Below are positions 29,032 through 38,549 of a DNA stretch of 64,000 nt, one piece after another. The DNA is from Flavobacteriaceae bacterium. Lineage in GTDB: Bacteria > Bacteroidota > Bacteroidia > Flavobacteriales > Flavobacteriaceae. The notes below the pieces were generated by a model. It had not been told where the DNA came from. It ran no database searches and was given only the letters and a program-made list of their open reading frames with translations. The position numbers and the translations under genes are program-made. Position 1 is the stretch's first letter. Each line of letters starts with the position of its first letter. The stretch covers positions 62,001-126,000 of the forward strand of contig JABDIV010000060.1 in the NCBI GenBank assembly GCA_013003555.1, given 5' to 3'.

Positions 29032-30066
29032 ATGAATAAGCCCGTCAAGCACATCTTAGTCATTCGATTATCTGCTTTGGGTGATGTGGCCATGCTGATC
29101 CCGGTTTTAAGGAGCGCGATTAATGCGCATCCACATCTACGATTTACGGTCCTTACCCGCCCTTTTTACCAACCTTTGTTTGAAGGATTGAACAATGTTT
29201 CAGTATATCCGACTGATCTTAAAGGCAGACACCAGGGACTATTAGGGCTTTGGAGGCTCACACGCGAAATTAAAAAAATAAATCCCGACGCCATTGCCGA
29301 CTGCCATAACGTTTTGCGGACCAATATAATCAAGTTATTCAGTAGCATTCAGGTTTTTACCCAGATCGATAAAGGACGATCAGATAAAAGAGACCTGGTC
29401 AGTGGGAAGCGTTTTGAACAACTAAAAACCACCCACCAGCGCTATGCTGATGTTTTCCGTTCTTTAGGAATTAAAGTGAATTTAGAAAATGCTGAAACCC
29501 ATCCAAAACCACAATTAACGGCATCGCTTAAATCACTTTTAGGTGATTATAGGTCACTCGTTGGCATTGCACCTTATGCAGCACATCAGGCAAAATGTTA
29601 TCCACTGATTAATATTGAAGAAATCATTAAAGTCCTGACTGCAGACCATACGATTATTCTTTTTGGCGGTGGACAGGAAGAGACTAAAGCCCTTCAAAAA
29701 TTAGCTGACCGATATGATCGTGTGATAAACATGGCCGGAAAAGTAAGTTTTAAAGAAGAGCTGGATGTCATTGGCAACCTGGATCTAATGATCGCGATGG
29801 ACTCAGGGAATGGCCATTTGGCGGCAGCTTATGGCGTGCAAACAATTTCCGTTTGGGGTGTTACACATCCATATGCAGGATTTGCTCCATTTAATCAAGA
29901 TCCTGAAAATGCTATTCTTCCGGACAGAACCAAATTTCCGTTAATTCCGACATCGATTTACGGCAACAAGGTTCCGAAAGGGTATGAAGATGCCATTGCC
30001 TCAATAAAGCCGGAAGAAATCATCTCACGGGCAGTAAAAGTACTTCGTGATCAAACATCGTCATAG
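29032..30066 (+). CDS. Glycosyltransferase family 9 (heptosyltransferase-like)
   Basis: A 344-residue GT-B protein of the ADP-heptose:LPS heptosyltransferase family. The N-terminus HILVIRLSALGDVAMLIPVL is the GT9 signature with the GD pair, and the C-terminal domain has IILFGGGQEE, NMAGKVSF, and MDSGNGHLAAAYGV (the donor-binding His in SGxxH). The family moves heptose or a similar sugar to the lipid A core from the cytoplasmic side. It pairs with the DUF4254 gene. Its end overlaps the convergent reductase gene by 16 bases. Confidence 0.92.
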   Translation: MNKPVKHILVIRLSALGDVAMLIPVLRSAINAHPHLRFTVLTRPFYQPLFEGLNNVSVYPTDLKGRHQGLLGLWRLTREIKKINPDAIADCHNVLRTNIIKLFSSIQVFTQIDKGRSDKRDLVSGKRFEQLKTTHQRYADVFRSLGIKVNLENAETHPKPQLTASLKSLLGDYRSLVGIAPYAAHQAKCYPLINIEEIIKVLTADHTIILFGGGQEETKALQKLADRYDRVINMAGKVSFKEELDVIGNLDLMIAMDSGNGHLAAAYGVQTISVWGVTHPYAGFAPFNQDPENAILPDRTKFPLIPTSIYGNKVPKGYEDAIASIKPEEIISRAVKVLRDQTSS

Positions 30067-31103
30067 TCAACGACGATTTTTGAGCTTCGCGGCTCGGCCT
30101 GGCACGTGAGGATGAATCCATCTTCAATTTCCGAATCGGTTAAAATATTATTAACACGCATTTTGACCTGACCTTCCTTGATCCGGGCGAGACAGCTGCT
30201 GCAGATACCACCTTGGCAAGAATAGGGTGCATCGATATCATGCTCAAGAGCGACTTCCAAAATAGTCTTGTCGCCAGGCATATTAAAGGAGAAGGTTTCA
30301 TCATCTACAATGACCGTAACATCGGAGTTTTTATCATCGTGATTCTGTTCAGATTTTCCCTCTATTTCGGCAGTCGTAAATAGCTCGAATTTAATAGCTG
30401 ATTTGTCAATTCCAATTTCAGTTAATGACTCAATGGCTGTATCGATCATCGGCTTTGGTCCGCATACAAAGTATTGATCTACTTCTTTATGCCCACCAAT
30501 TTTATTCAGGGCGTATCGAATGATTGATCGGTCAATTCGTCCAAAAAGCTCATCCTTGACATGGGTCTGGCTATAAATGGAGATGAGGTTGAAACGATCA
30601 GGATATTTCACGTTCACCTGATCAAGAGCTTGCTTAAAAATGGTGTCTTCAGGCGACTTATTTCCATAAAGTAAGACGAACCGGCTTTTGGGTTCATTCT
30701 CCAAAACCGAAATCAATATACTCATGATTGGGGTAATTCCACTTCCGGCCGCGATCGCCATAATAGTTCGCTCGGTATTCGGCTTTGGCATTAAGGTAAA
30801 TCGACCCAGTGGCTGCCCCACTTCTATAATATCACCTTCCTGCAATTCAGTATTGGCATAAGAGGAAAAACGCCCATTTTCAACGACTTTTACGACTACT
30901 TTCAGCTCTCCATTTTCAGGATTGGTACAAAGGGAATAATCACGTCGGAGTTCTTCCCCTTTTAACTTTAGTTTTAGAGTGATATATTGCCCTGCTTCAA
31001 AGCGGTATTCTGACTTTAGAGTTTCGGGGACTTCAAAGGAAATACTAACAGCTTGCGGTGTTTCTTTGGTTATTGATTTTATGCTAAGGGGATTAAATTG
31101 CAT
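30051..31103 (-). CDS. Ferredoxin-NADP-type reductase with C-terminal 2Fe-2S domain (PaaE-like)
   Basis: A 350-residue electron-transfer protein. I start at ATG 31103 (QFNPLSIKSITKETP); the upstream 23 residues of the longer frame have no family match. An FAD-binding barrel with RRDYSLCT is followed by an NAD(P)H domain (AAGSGITPIMSI, YFVCGPKPMI), and a plant-type ferredoxin domain with Cys296, Cys301, Cys304 and Cys334 in the C-x4-C-x2-C-x29-C pattern. This is the layout of PaaE, but no other phenylacetate genes are here. In flavobacteria it probably serves another oxygenase or desaturase. Confidence 0.88.
   Translation of the reverse strand: MQFNPLSIKSITKETPQAVSISFEVPETLKSEYRFEAGQYITLKLKLKGEELRRDYSLCTNPENGELKVVVKVVENGRFSSYANTELQEGDIIEVGQPLGRFTLMPKPNTERTIMAIAAGSGITPIMSILISVLENEPKSRFVLLYGNKSPEDTIFKQALDQVNVKYPDRFNLISIYSQTHVKDELFGRIDRSIIRYALNKIGGHKEVDQYFVCGPKPMIDTAIESLTEIGIDKSAIKFELFTTAEIEGKSEQNHDDKNSDVTVIVDDETFSFNMPGDKTILEVALEHDIDAPYSCQGGICSSCLARIKEGQVKMRVNNILTDSEIEDGFILTCQAEPRSSKIVVDYDDV
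30057..30081 (+). terminator. Weak hairpin with T-run at the end of the GT9 gene
   Basis: Arms ATCGTC (30057-30062) and GACGAT (30072-30077) enclose a nine-base loop and are followed by a short T run. The stem is only six pairs, and it lies inside the overlap of the two convergent genes, so it is a weak call. Confidence 0.3.
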
Positions 31104-31190
31104 ACCAGAAATTTTTGGCAAAAATAGTGAAGCCTTCGTCCAAAAAGGAATTTGTTTGTAACAAATTAACACTTAAGTTTACTAATGCTA

Positions 31191-31198
31191 TACATTTG
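31191..31198 (+). promoter_or_regulatory. -7 element (TACATTTG) four bases before the DUF5687 start codon
   Basis: An exact TAnnTTTG ends four bases before ATG 31203. With a transcription start a few bases after this element, the message would begin at or next to the ATG, which would make it leaderless or move translation to the second ATG at 31206. A weak -33 TTA lies 22 bases upstream. Confidence 0.5.
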
Positions 31199-31202
31199 CT
31201 AA

Positions 31203-32684
31203 ATGATGGTCAAACATTTTCTGAATCTTGAACGGAAACAGTATTTCCGATCTTCTTATTGGCAAAAGAGCCTGTTGATGAACATATTTCTGGTGTTCAT
31301 TGCCCTTTACTTTATGGCAACTTTTTTAATACTCGGGGTTGCTATGTATCCATTATTGAAAAAGCTTTATCCAGACAGCGATCCATTTTTGGTGTTTAAT
31401 GGCTTTTTGTTTTACTGGTTTATCGTCGATCTGCTCATGCGATTCTTCTTTCAAAAATTACCGGTTATGAGTGTTAAACCATTACTCGTCCTACCGGTTA
31501 AGCGGAAAACTGTCGTTAATTTTGTTTTGGGAAAATCGGCCTTATCCTTTTTTAATTTCTTGCCTCTTTTTGCGTATGTCCCATTTAGCATAATGCTTAT
31601 TGGAAATGATTATCCACCCGGGCAAATAATGGTTTGGCTTTTTGCCCTCGTCGTAATCATTCTGATCATTAACTTTCTGAATTTTATTATTGAAAGCGTC
31701 TCTTCTGAGATCGAATTACCGTTTCTTCCTGTAATTCTGATTGCCGGCGGCCTGTTTGGCTTAAATTATTTTGAGATCATATCATTTAATTCCCTGATAT
31801 CAAATGGACTGGTCTCTATTTCAACTAACCCGATTTATTTGATAATTCCGGCTCTAATCCTGTGTGTGATTTACTGGTTGAATTTTAAAGCACTTAAAAA
31901 GAAACTCTATATAGATAACTCGCTACAAGGGAAGAAAAAAGAAGTAAAAACCACCAATCTCGATTGGACAAAGAAATTTGGAGATATCGCCCCTTTTATG
32001 CAACTTGATATACGATTGATCCTGAGAAACAAACGTTCGAAATCTTCTGTATGGATGCTGCTGATCGGCTTGCTGTATGGCCTCTTCTTTTACCCGAACC
32101 CTATCTACCAGGATATGGAATGGTTTTTTGTTTTTATAGGGATTTTCGTAACGGGGATATTCCTGATCAACTTTGGTCAATTTATTCCGGCATGGGACAG
32201 TAGCTATTACAAGCTTTTAATGAGCCAAAACATAAAATATGAACGCTACCTGAAATCGAAATACTCCCTGATGATTATGAGTGTGGTGGTAATGTTTATT
32301 CTGAGTATACCATATGTGTATTTTGGGTGGAAGATATTGATCGCGCATTTCGCCGCGGCCGTTTATAATATTGGGGTCAATGCCTATGTCATTCTTTGGG
32401 GTGGCTCCTATAATAGGAAAAAGATAAATTTAGATCAGCGTGCAGCCTTTAACTTTCAGGGCACCGGAGCTGTTCAATGGCTAATCGGTATTCCACTGAT
32501 GTTAATCCCCATGGGTATTTTTGCGCTGTTCTATTTCATTCTAGGATTTGAAGTTGGTATAGGCGTTATTCTCGGCATGGGACTTATAGGAATTATGTTC
32601 CATCAAAAGATAATGCGTTTTATCAAAAGCAGATATCAGGGTTCAAAATATAATATGATCGAGGCGTTTGCCCAGGACACTTAA
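31203..32684 (+). CDS. ABC transporter permease, DUF5687 family
   Basis: A 493-residue membrane protein with about 12 hydrophobic helices. The start VKHFLNLERKQYFRSSYWQKSL is the typical opening of DUF5687, a Bacteroidota permease family. It is followed 11 bases later by an ABC ATPase gene, so the two make an exporter or efflux system. Substrate unknown. ATG 31206 is an alternative start because two ATG codons are side by side. Confidence 0.85.
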   Translation: MMVKHFLNLERKQYFRSSYWQKSLLMNIFLVFIALYFMATFLILGVAMYPLLKKLYPDSDPFLVFNGFLFYWFIVDLLMRFFFQKLPVMSVKPLLVLPVKRKTVVNFVLGKSALSFFNFLPLFAYVPFSIMLIGNDYPPGQIMVWLFALVVIILIINFLNFIIESVSSEIELPFLPVILIAGGLFGLNYFEIISFNSLISNGLVSISTNPIYLIIPALILCVIYWLNFKALKKKLYIDNSLQGKKKEVKTTNLDWTKKFGDIAPFMQLDIRLILRNKRSKSSVWMLLIGLLYGLFFYPNPIYQDMEWFFVFIGIFVTGIFLINFGQFIPAWDSSYYKLLMSQNIKYERYLKSKYSLMIMSVVVMFILSIPYVYFGWKILIAHFAAAVYNIGVNAYVILWGGSYNRKKINLDQRAAFNFQGTGAVQWLIGIPLMLIPMGIFALFYFILGFEVGIGVILGMGLIGIMFHQKIMRFIKSRYQGSKYNMIEAFAQDT

Positions 32685-32695
32685 AATTATAATCA

Positions 32696-33391
32696 ATGAT
32701 TGTAACCGAAAATCTTTCAAAAGCATATGGCGGCGTTACCGTATTAAACTTGCCAGAACTTACAATTCCAAAAGGACAATCATTTGGGTTGGTAGGAAAT
32801 AACGGCGCTGGAAAAACGACTTTCTTCAGTTTATTGCTTGACCTGATTCAACCAACCACTGGCCATCTCACCTTAAAGAATATACGGGTTAACGAAAGCG
32901 AGGACTGGAAACCGTTTACTTCGGCCTTTATCGATGAGAGTTTTTTGATCGGGTATTTAACGCCAGAGGAATACTTCTATTTTATCGGAGACCTGAGAGG
33001 ACAGAACAAGGCTGATGTCGATTCCTTTTTATCGCAATTTGAAGAACTATTTCACGGTGAAATACTTGGCAAGAAAAAATACCTGCGCGATTTAAGTAAA
33101 GGAAATCAGAAAAAAGCCGGACTTGTCGCGTCGCTAATCGGCAAGCCTGAGGTTATAATTTTAGATGAACCATTTGCCAATATCGACCCAACGACTCAAA
33201 TTCGATTAAAGCAACTTTTGAAATCCCTGACCGAAGATAGAGACATCACCGTTTTGATTTCAAGTCATGACCTCATGCATGTCACAGAAGTGTGCGAACG
33301 CATTGTAGTCTTAGAACAGGGTGAAGCAGTAAAAGACATCGTGACCAGTGAGGCGACTTTACGTGAATTGGAGCAGTATTTCGCTGGTTAG
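32696..33391 (+). CDS. ABC transporter ATP-binding protein
   Basis: A 231-residue cytoplasmic ATPase. Walker A is GNNGAGKTT at about 35-43, the signature is LSKGNQKK instead of the usual LSGGQ, Walker B is VIILDEPFANIDP, and the switch His lies in ISSHD. The LSKG form is usual in exporters of the type paired with DUF5687. With the upstream gene it would form an inner-membrane exporter, for which I cannot name the substrate. Confidence 0.93.
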   Translation: MIVTENLSKAYGGVTVLNLPELTIPKGQSFGLVGNNGAGKTTFFSLLLDLIQPTTGHLTLKNIRVNESEDWKPFTSAFIDESFLIGYLTPEEYFYFIGDLRGQNKADVDSFLSQFEELFHGEILGKKKYLRDLSKGNQKKAGLVASLIGKPEVIILDEPFANIDPTTQIRLKQLLKSLTEDRDITVLISSHDLMHVTEVCERIVVLEQGEAVKDIVTSEATLRELEQYFAG

Positions 33392-33508
33392 CGTTTCGTC
33401 TAAAATTAGGGGCAATTATTCGTTTTGTGCGAAAAGATGATTATTTTTACGACTTAGCATAATATTGTGCTGGACGTGCAGTTATTAGTTGTACCAAACA
33501 CGCCAACA

Positions 33509-36055
33509 TTGAAAAGTCACATCTCATATATCATCGGGGTTCTTGCCATTGCTCTTTTTCTATCGGGCTGTTCGAGGAAGAAAGATAGTTTCATTAACCG
33601 GAACTGGCATGCGATTGGCACCGAATATAACGTGCTTTATAATGGCAATCTGGCACTTGAAAGCGGACGACAATCTCTGAATGACGGTTATACCGATAAT
33701 TACTGGGCGATCCTACCGATAGAACGAATGCAGGTTACCGAAGAAATATCGCTTCCGGGTCAGGCCAAAAATGCCGACTTTGAGCGAGCTGAAGAAAAAG
33801 CGGTAAAGGCTATTCAGAAGCACTCCATGAATATTCAGGGCAAGGAGAAGAATCCACAAATAGATGAGGCATACCTGTTATTGGGGAAGGCAAGGTATTT
33901 TGACCAGCGCTTTGTACCCGCACTTGAGGCTTTTAACTACATCTTGTTTAAGTACCCGGCGAGCGACAAAATAAATCAGGCAAAGATATGGCGTGAAAAA
34001 ACCAACCTGCGACTTGAAAATGATGAGCTTGCCATACAAAACCTCGAACGCCTGCTGCGCCAGGAAAATATTAAAAAACAGGATCTGGCCGATGCGGCTT
34101 CTACCTTAGCACAGGCCTATATTAACTTGAAGGCCTTAGATACCGCAATCGTTAATTTAGACATGGCCGCGATCGCTACGAAAAATAATGATGAACGCGG
34201 GCGTTACCGTTTTATTCAAGGACAGCTATACAATGCTTTAGGTAAAAAAGACAGTGCCAATATGGCTTTTGATAAAGTCATTGAATTACACAGGAAAACG
34301 CCCCGCATATATTACATAAGTGCATTCATTGAAAAAGCGAAGATCTTCGATTACGAGAATCAGGATAAGTTGGGTTTTTTAGAACTGCTCACCTCCCTGG
34401 AAGAAGATCGTGAGAACCGTCCGTATTTAGATAAGATCTATCATCAGATTGCAGAATATCATCTGAAAAATACTTCAGATAGTCTGGCTACCACCTATTA
34501 CAACAAATCATTACGCACAAATTCAAATGATAACTTCTTAAATGCGAGAAATTATCAGATACTCGGAGATATGAATTTCGATCGTGCCGAATATCGTAAT
34601 GCTGGCGCATATTATGACAGTACCTTGCTGAACCTGGATAAGAATACTAAAATATTCCGAAGCATAAAACGCAAACGAGATAACCTTGACGATGTCATTT
34701 TCTATGAAGATGTTGCAATAAGGAACGATAGTATACTTGAACTGGTTAACATGAGTGAGGAAGAACGCCTTGCATACTTTACCACTTATACCGACAAACT
34801 CAAGCAGGAAGCCGAAGATGAGAAGGCGCGCTTAGAGGCGGAAGAAAAACGCAGGGAAGGAATCGCTAAAGTGGGCGATTCGAAGAACACCTTTCAAAAT
34901 ACTGGCAGAACCGAACCTCCGGGATCAAGCTTTTATTTTTATAACCCGTCAACAGTTGCTTTTGGAAAAAACGAATTTATTCAAAATTGGGGTGAACGGC
35001 AGTTAGAAGATAACTGGCGCTGGTCTAATAAGAGCCGATCTTTAAGTAGTCAGGCTGAAATAGACCCGGCCATTGCTAGCGCCACGGAAGATGAATTATT
35101 CGACCCTGAGTTTTATACTAAATTAGTTCCGATAGAAGAATCGGCGATTGATAGTTTGATCAGGGATCGGAATTTTGCCTATTATCAATTAGGGCTTATC
35201 TATAAGGATAAATTTAACGAATACTCTTTATCGAAGGACAAGCTTAGAGATTTGCTTGAATTTGGTCCGGAGGAACGTTTAATCCTTCCGGCGAAGTACA
35301 ACTTGTATAAGGTCTATGAGTTGCTCGATATGGCGGGCGAAGCTGAGATCATGAAAAATGACATCATCAACAATCATCCGGATTCAAGATATGCGACTAT
35401 ATTGCTAAATCCGAACACAATTTTAGAGGAAGATTCAAACAGTCCGGAAAATATTTATGAATCGCTTTACAGGCAATTTGAAAAACAAGAATATGCCGAT
35501 GTGATCAAAGGCTGTGATAAGTATATTAATGCATTCGATGGTGAGGCAATTGTACCCAAATTCGAATTTTTAAAAGCGGTTTCTAAGGCGAGAATTTATG
35601 GGTTTGAATCCTACAAGGAATCGATCAATTATATCGCTCTTAATTACCCGAATAGCCCTGAAGGGAAAAAAGCAGAAAACACCATACAAAGCACACTGCC
35701 CCTTCTGGAGCGTTCCGAATTTCATGATGATAACAGCTCCCGCAGTTTTAAGGTAATCTATCAATTTAAAACCCCGACTGAAGAAACCCTTGTTGAATTC
35801 AAAGAAGAACTGGATGAAGCGGTTTCCCGAGTGCGACATCTCGAATTGACTACTTCTGTTGACCGGTATGATCTTGAAACCATTTTCATCGTGGTACATA
35901 ACCTAAAGAGTTATCAGGGTGCAATGGGATTTGGTGAGATCATCAACGAATATGAAGAAATTGATATTAATAGAGAATACTTCGCGATCTCATCACCGAA
36001 TTATCAGATCGTTCAGGTTCATAAAAACTTGGAAGCTTATATAAAATCTCAATAA
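33509..36055 (+). CDS. sprE: SprE/PorW-type gliding and type IX secretion lipoprotein with TPR repeats
   Basis: A long lipoprotein with tetratricopeptide repeats, required for gliding and type IX secretion in flavobacteria. The frame is open to GTG 33467, but TTG 33509 gives a textbook lipoprotein signal (KSHISYIIGVLAIALFLSGC), so I choose it; 848 residues remain. A TAATATTG element at 33460-33467 supports transcription starting after the GTG. The mature part begins with SRKKDSFINRNWHAIGTEYNV, typical for SprE, then TPR-like helix pairs from about 80 to 390, an acidic linker with KLKQEAEDEKARLEAEEK, and further helical repeats. Confidence 0.88.
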   Translation: MKSHISYIIGVLAIALFLSGCSRKKDSFINRNWHAIGTEYNVLYNGNLALESGRQSLNDGYTDNYWAILPIERMQVTEEISLPGQAKNADFERAEEKAVKAIQKHSMNIQGKEKNPQIDEAYLLLGKARYFDQRFVPALEAFNYILFKYPASDKINQAKIWREKTNLRLENDELAIQNLERLLRQENIKKQDLADAASTLAQAYINLKALDTAIVNLDMAAIATKNNDERGRYRFIQGQLYNALGKKDSANMAFDKVIELHRKTPRIYYISAFIEKAKIFDYENQDKLGFLELLTSLEEDRENRPYLDKIYHQIAEYHLKNTSDSLATTYYNKSLRTNSNDNFLNARNYQILGDMNFDRAEYRNAGAYYDSTLLNLDKNTKIFRSIKRKRDNLDDVIFYEDVAIRNDSILELVNMSEEERLAYFTTYTDKLKQEAEDEKARLEAEEKRREGIAKVGDSKNTFQNTGRTEPPGSSFYFYNPSTVAFGKNEFIQNWGERQLEDNWRWSNKSRSLSSQAEIDPAIASATEDELFDPEFYTKLVPIEESAIDSLIRDRNFAYYQLGLIYKDKFNEYSLSKDKLRDLLEFGPEERLILPAKYNLYKVYELLDMAGEAEIMKNDIINNHPDSRYATILLNPNTILEEDSNSPENIYESLYRQFEKQEYADVIKGCDKYINAFDGEAIVPKFEFLKAVSKARIYGFESYKESINYIALNYPNSPEGKKAENTIQSTLPLLERSEFHDDNSSRSFKVIYQFKTPTEETLVEFKEELDEAVSRVRHLELTTSVDRYDLETIFIVVHNLKSYQGAMGFGEIINEYEEIDINREYFAISSPNYQIVQVHKNLEAYIKSQ

Positions 36056-36076
36056 CGATTAAAACACGATTGATAT

Positions 36077-36502
36077 ATGTTTTCAGAATCAAAAAAAGGA
36101 AAAATGGCACAGGAATCCTCCACACAGCAAAATGTTATAGCTCAGGACACTAAAATAGTGGGAGATATAATCAGTAAAGGCGCATTTAGAATTGACGGTC
36201 AGGTTGAAGGCAATATCAGAACTCAGGGGAAGGTGGTTGTCGGAAAATCAGGATTTGTAAATGGCACAATAGAAGGCACGAATGCCGATTTCGAAGGCAG
36301 CTTTTCTGGTAAATTAAAATTATCAGGCACCTTATCTCTTAAATCTACAGCGTTCATTCAAGGCGAAGTTGAGGTTGGTAAGCTTGCTGTAGAACCTGGA
36401 GCGACATTTAATGCCGTTTGCAGCATGAAAGGCGCCGTTAAAGAACTCAACAAGGGTGAACACCAGCAAAAACCAACAGAAGAAAAAGGGAAAACCGCTT
36501 AA
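36077..36502 (+). CDS. Bactofilin (polymer-forming cytoskeletal protein)
   Basis: A 141-residue protein built on a right-handed beta-helix. The core repeats run from VIAQDTKIVGDIISKGAFRI to LAVEPGATFNAVCSMKG with glycine-spaced strands, as in bactofilins, which polymerise without nucleotide at the membrane and position cell-wall enzymes. The N-terminal 20 residues and the C-terminal tail (KELNKGEHQQKPTEEKGKTA) are charged and disordered, as is usual. It lies 21 bases after sprE and overlaps atpZ by 47 bases, so it is expressed with the ATP synthase leader gene. Confidence 0.92.
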   Translation: MFSESKKGKMAQESSTQQNVIAQDTKIVGDIISKGAFRIDGQVEGNIRTQGKVVVGKSGFVNGTIEGTNADFEGSFSGKLKLSGTLSLKSTAFIQGEVEVGKLAVEPGATFNAVCSMKGAVKELNKGEHQQKPTEEKGKTA

Positions 36503-36692
36503 ACAAGTAGCTCTTCTCTCGGGCCTTGCCTTCCAAATGGCAATTATAACCGGCCTGGGAGCATACATCGGATTTAAGATTGATGAGCACTACCAAATGG
36601 AAGAACCTATTTCGACCATAATCGGGACCTTTATCGGTTTTGCAATTGCGATGTACGGGGTGGTTAAACAAGCCAATAAACTATCGAATTAA
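36456..36692 (+). CDS. atpZ: AtpZ/AtpI-type small membrane protein
   Basis: A 78-residue protein with two membrane helices (about 19-41 and 53-70) and a basic N-terminus (KNQQKKKGKPLKQ), the usual form of AtpZ/AtpI proteins that help assemble the c-ring or supply Mg2+. GTG 36456 is the start; it lies 47 bases inside the bactofilin gene. ATP synthase genes follow after the next small gene. Family membership is good, function is by analogy. Confidence 0.82.
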   Translation: MNTSKNQQKKKGKPLKQVALLSGLAFQMAIITGLGAYIGFKIDEHYQMEEPISTIIGTFIGFAIAMYGVVKQANKLSN

Positions 36693-36693
36693 A

Positions 36694-37086
36694 ATGCCTG
36701 AATTCATAAAAAGCATTTCAGCATTTCTTATCAAAGCTCTGCTGTTTGCATTGCTTCTATTCCTGATTCACAGTTACTTGATTTTTCAGTTTTTTAATGG
36801 AAAACTTTTAATTCCTGTATGGGCCATTCATTGTTTTAACATTGTTCTGGTTATTTTGGTGTATAGTGTCATGTTCCTTCAAACCAAAAAAGGCGAAAAA
36901 AAAATACTCTACCATTTCTTTGCCTTAACCATACTTAAAATGATCCTCGCGGTACTCTTTTTAACACCGCTCTTCTTTAAAGAATCAAGCCATTTGAGGC
37001 TCGAAATAATCAACTTTTTTATACCGTATTTTCTTTACCTAGGCCTTGAAATCAATGGGGTTTATAAATTCCTTATAAAAATTTAA
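36694..37086 (+). CDS. Small membrane protein in the ATP synthase locus (DUF6168-like)
   Basis: A 130-residue protein from ATG 36694 (PEFIKSISAFLIKALL); the longer frame from 36640 overlaps atpZ without need. It has four hydrophobic helices separated by short loops, resembling the AtpI/UncI type that precedes atpB in many bacteria. I recall a flavobacterial family of this kind (DUF6168, from memory). It has no motif I can read; position suggests help in membrane-sector assembly. Confidence 0.75.
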   Translation: MPEFIKSISAFLIKALLFALLLFLIHSYLIFQFFNGKLLIPVWAIHCFNIVLVILVYSVMFLQTKKGEKKILYHFFALTILKMILAVLFLTPLFFKESSHLRLEIINFFIPYFLYLGLEINGVYKFLIKI

Positions 37087-37102
37087 ACATTGATTGTTTT
37101 AG

Positions 37103-37133
37103 TTTGTTAATTAATATAATGTGTGTACATTTG
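37103..37133 (+). promoter_or_regulatory. Promoter of the atpBEFHAG operon
   Basis: A TTTG at 37103-37106 is followed by 19 bases and an exact TACATTTG at 37126-37133, the classic Bacteroidota arrangement. The atpB ATG is 41 bases further on. This is the best promoter in the window and means the ATP synthase genes are transcribed independently of the bactofilin and atpZ genes as well as by read-through. Confidence 0.8.
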
Positions 37134-37173
37134 CACCGAATTTTGAACGAGGTATTTTTAATACGATAATCCG

Positions 37174-38295
37174 ATGCAGATCAAGACGTTTAAGCTACTT
37201 TTTTTAGGCCTTTTTTTATCTTTCTCCTTGTTAGGATTTGCTAATGAAACTAAAAACAGTGAAAACGGTGACGAAGAACTTGATATCACCGAGATGATCC
37301 TGCATCACGTCAGTGATAATCATAGCTTTCATATATTAGACTGGGATGGCCATCCCGTTTCGATTCCTCTGCCTGTAATTTTATGGACTGAAGAAGGTCT
37401 TGTTACATTTATGTCATCTGAATTCGATCATGATGAGGAAGGTAAAGTTGTTGTTGAGCGTAAGGGACAACGCGTTACCTATTTCCACGGAAAGGTCTAT
37501 TATGCCAATGCCGAAGCCGATGCCGAGGGGAAATACGTCACTCTCGATGAAGAGGATCATCCTGTAAACGAACGGATGCTCGACTTTTCGATTACCAAGA
37601 ACGTATTTACCTTGTTTTTTTCGATGGCAGTATTGATGCTTATCTTTATTTTTTCGGCAAGGGCTTACAGGAAGTCTGAAGATAACGTTCCCACAGGTAT
37701 CGCTAAGTTCACCGAACCCCTCATTTTATTTGTTAAAAATGATATCGCCATTCCGAATATCGGCGAAAAAAAATATAAGAAGTTCCTGCCATACTTATTG
37801 ACCATTTTCTTTTTTATATGGATTAATAATATTTTTGGTTTGATTCCTTTCTTCCCATTTAGTGCGAACCTAAGTGGAAACATAGCATTTACATTTGCAC
37901 TTGCCACGCTGACCTTTATTATTACGAATTTGAATGGCAACAAGGATTATTGGAAACATATCTTCTGGATGCCTGGTGTGCCGATTCCGATGAAATTGTT
38001 TCTGGCACCTATAGAACTGATCGGTGTATTTACCAAGCCTGTTTCGCTGTTTATTCGTTTGTTTGCGAATATAACCGCGGGACACATTGTGATACTCGCC
38101 CTTATAAGCCTAATATTTTTCTTTAAGAACGCCTATGGTGATGTGGCAGGTTATGTTGTTGCCCCGGTTTCAGTGGCATTTGTTGTATTTATCAGTTTAA
38201 TTGAAATTTTAGTTGTGGCCATTCAGGCTTATATATTTACGATTTTATCGGCACTGTATTTTGGAATGGCAACCGCCGATCATGACGATCATTAA
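37174..38295 (+). CDS. atpB: ATP synthase F0 subunit a, with N-terminal extension
   Basis: The proton-channel subunit. The 373-residue protein is about 100 residues longer than the E. coli one. Residues 1-23 form a signal-peptide-like helix, and 24-130 form an extra domain with many His, Asp and Glu residues outside the membrane. The standard a-subunit helices follow, with the essential Arg in SLFIRLFANITAGH and the C-terminal LVVAIQAYIFTILSALYFG. The extension is usual for Bacteroidota. A strong promoter precedes the gene. Confidence 0.95.
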   Translation: MQIKTFKLLFLGLFLSFSLLGFANETKNSENGDEELDITEMILHHVSDNHSFHILDWDGHPVSIPLPVILWTEEGLVTFMSSEFDHDEEGKVVVERKGQRVTYFHGKVYYANAEADAEGKYVTLDEEDHPVNERMLDFSITKNVFTLFFSMAVLMLIFIFSARAYRKSEDNVPTGIAKFTEPLILFVKNDIAIPNIGEKKYKKFLPYLLTIFFFIWINNIFGLIPFFPFSANLSGNIAFTFALATLTFIITNLNGNKDYWKHIFWMPGVPIPMKLFLAPIELIGVFTKPVSLFIRLFANITAGHIVILALISLIFFFKNAYGDVAGYVVAPVSVAFVVFISLIEILVVAIQAYIFTILSALYFGMATADHDDH

Positions 38296-38310
38296 TTACG
38301 AACCTTTTAA

Positions 38311-38538
<228 letters not shown>

Positions 38539-38549
38539 AAACCATTCAG

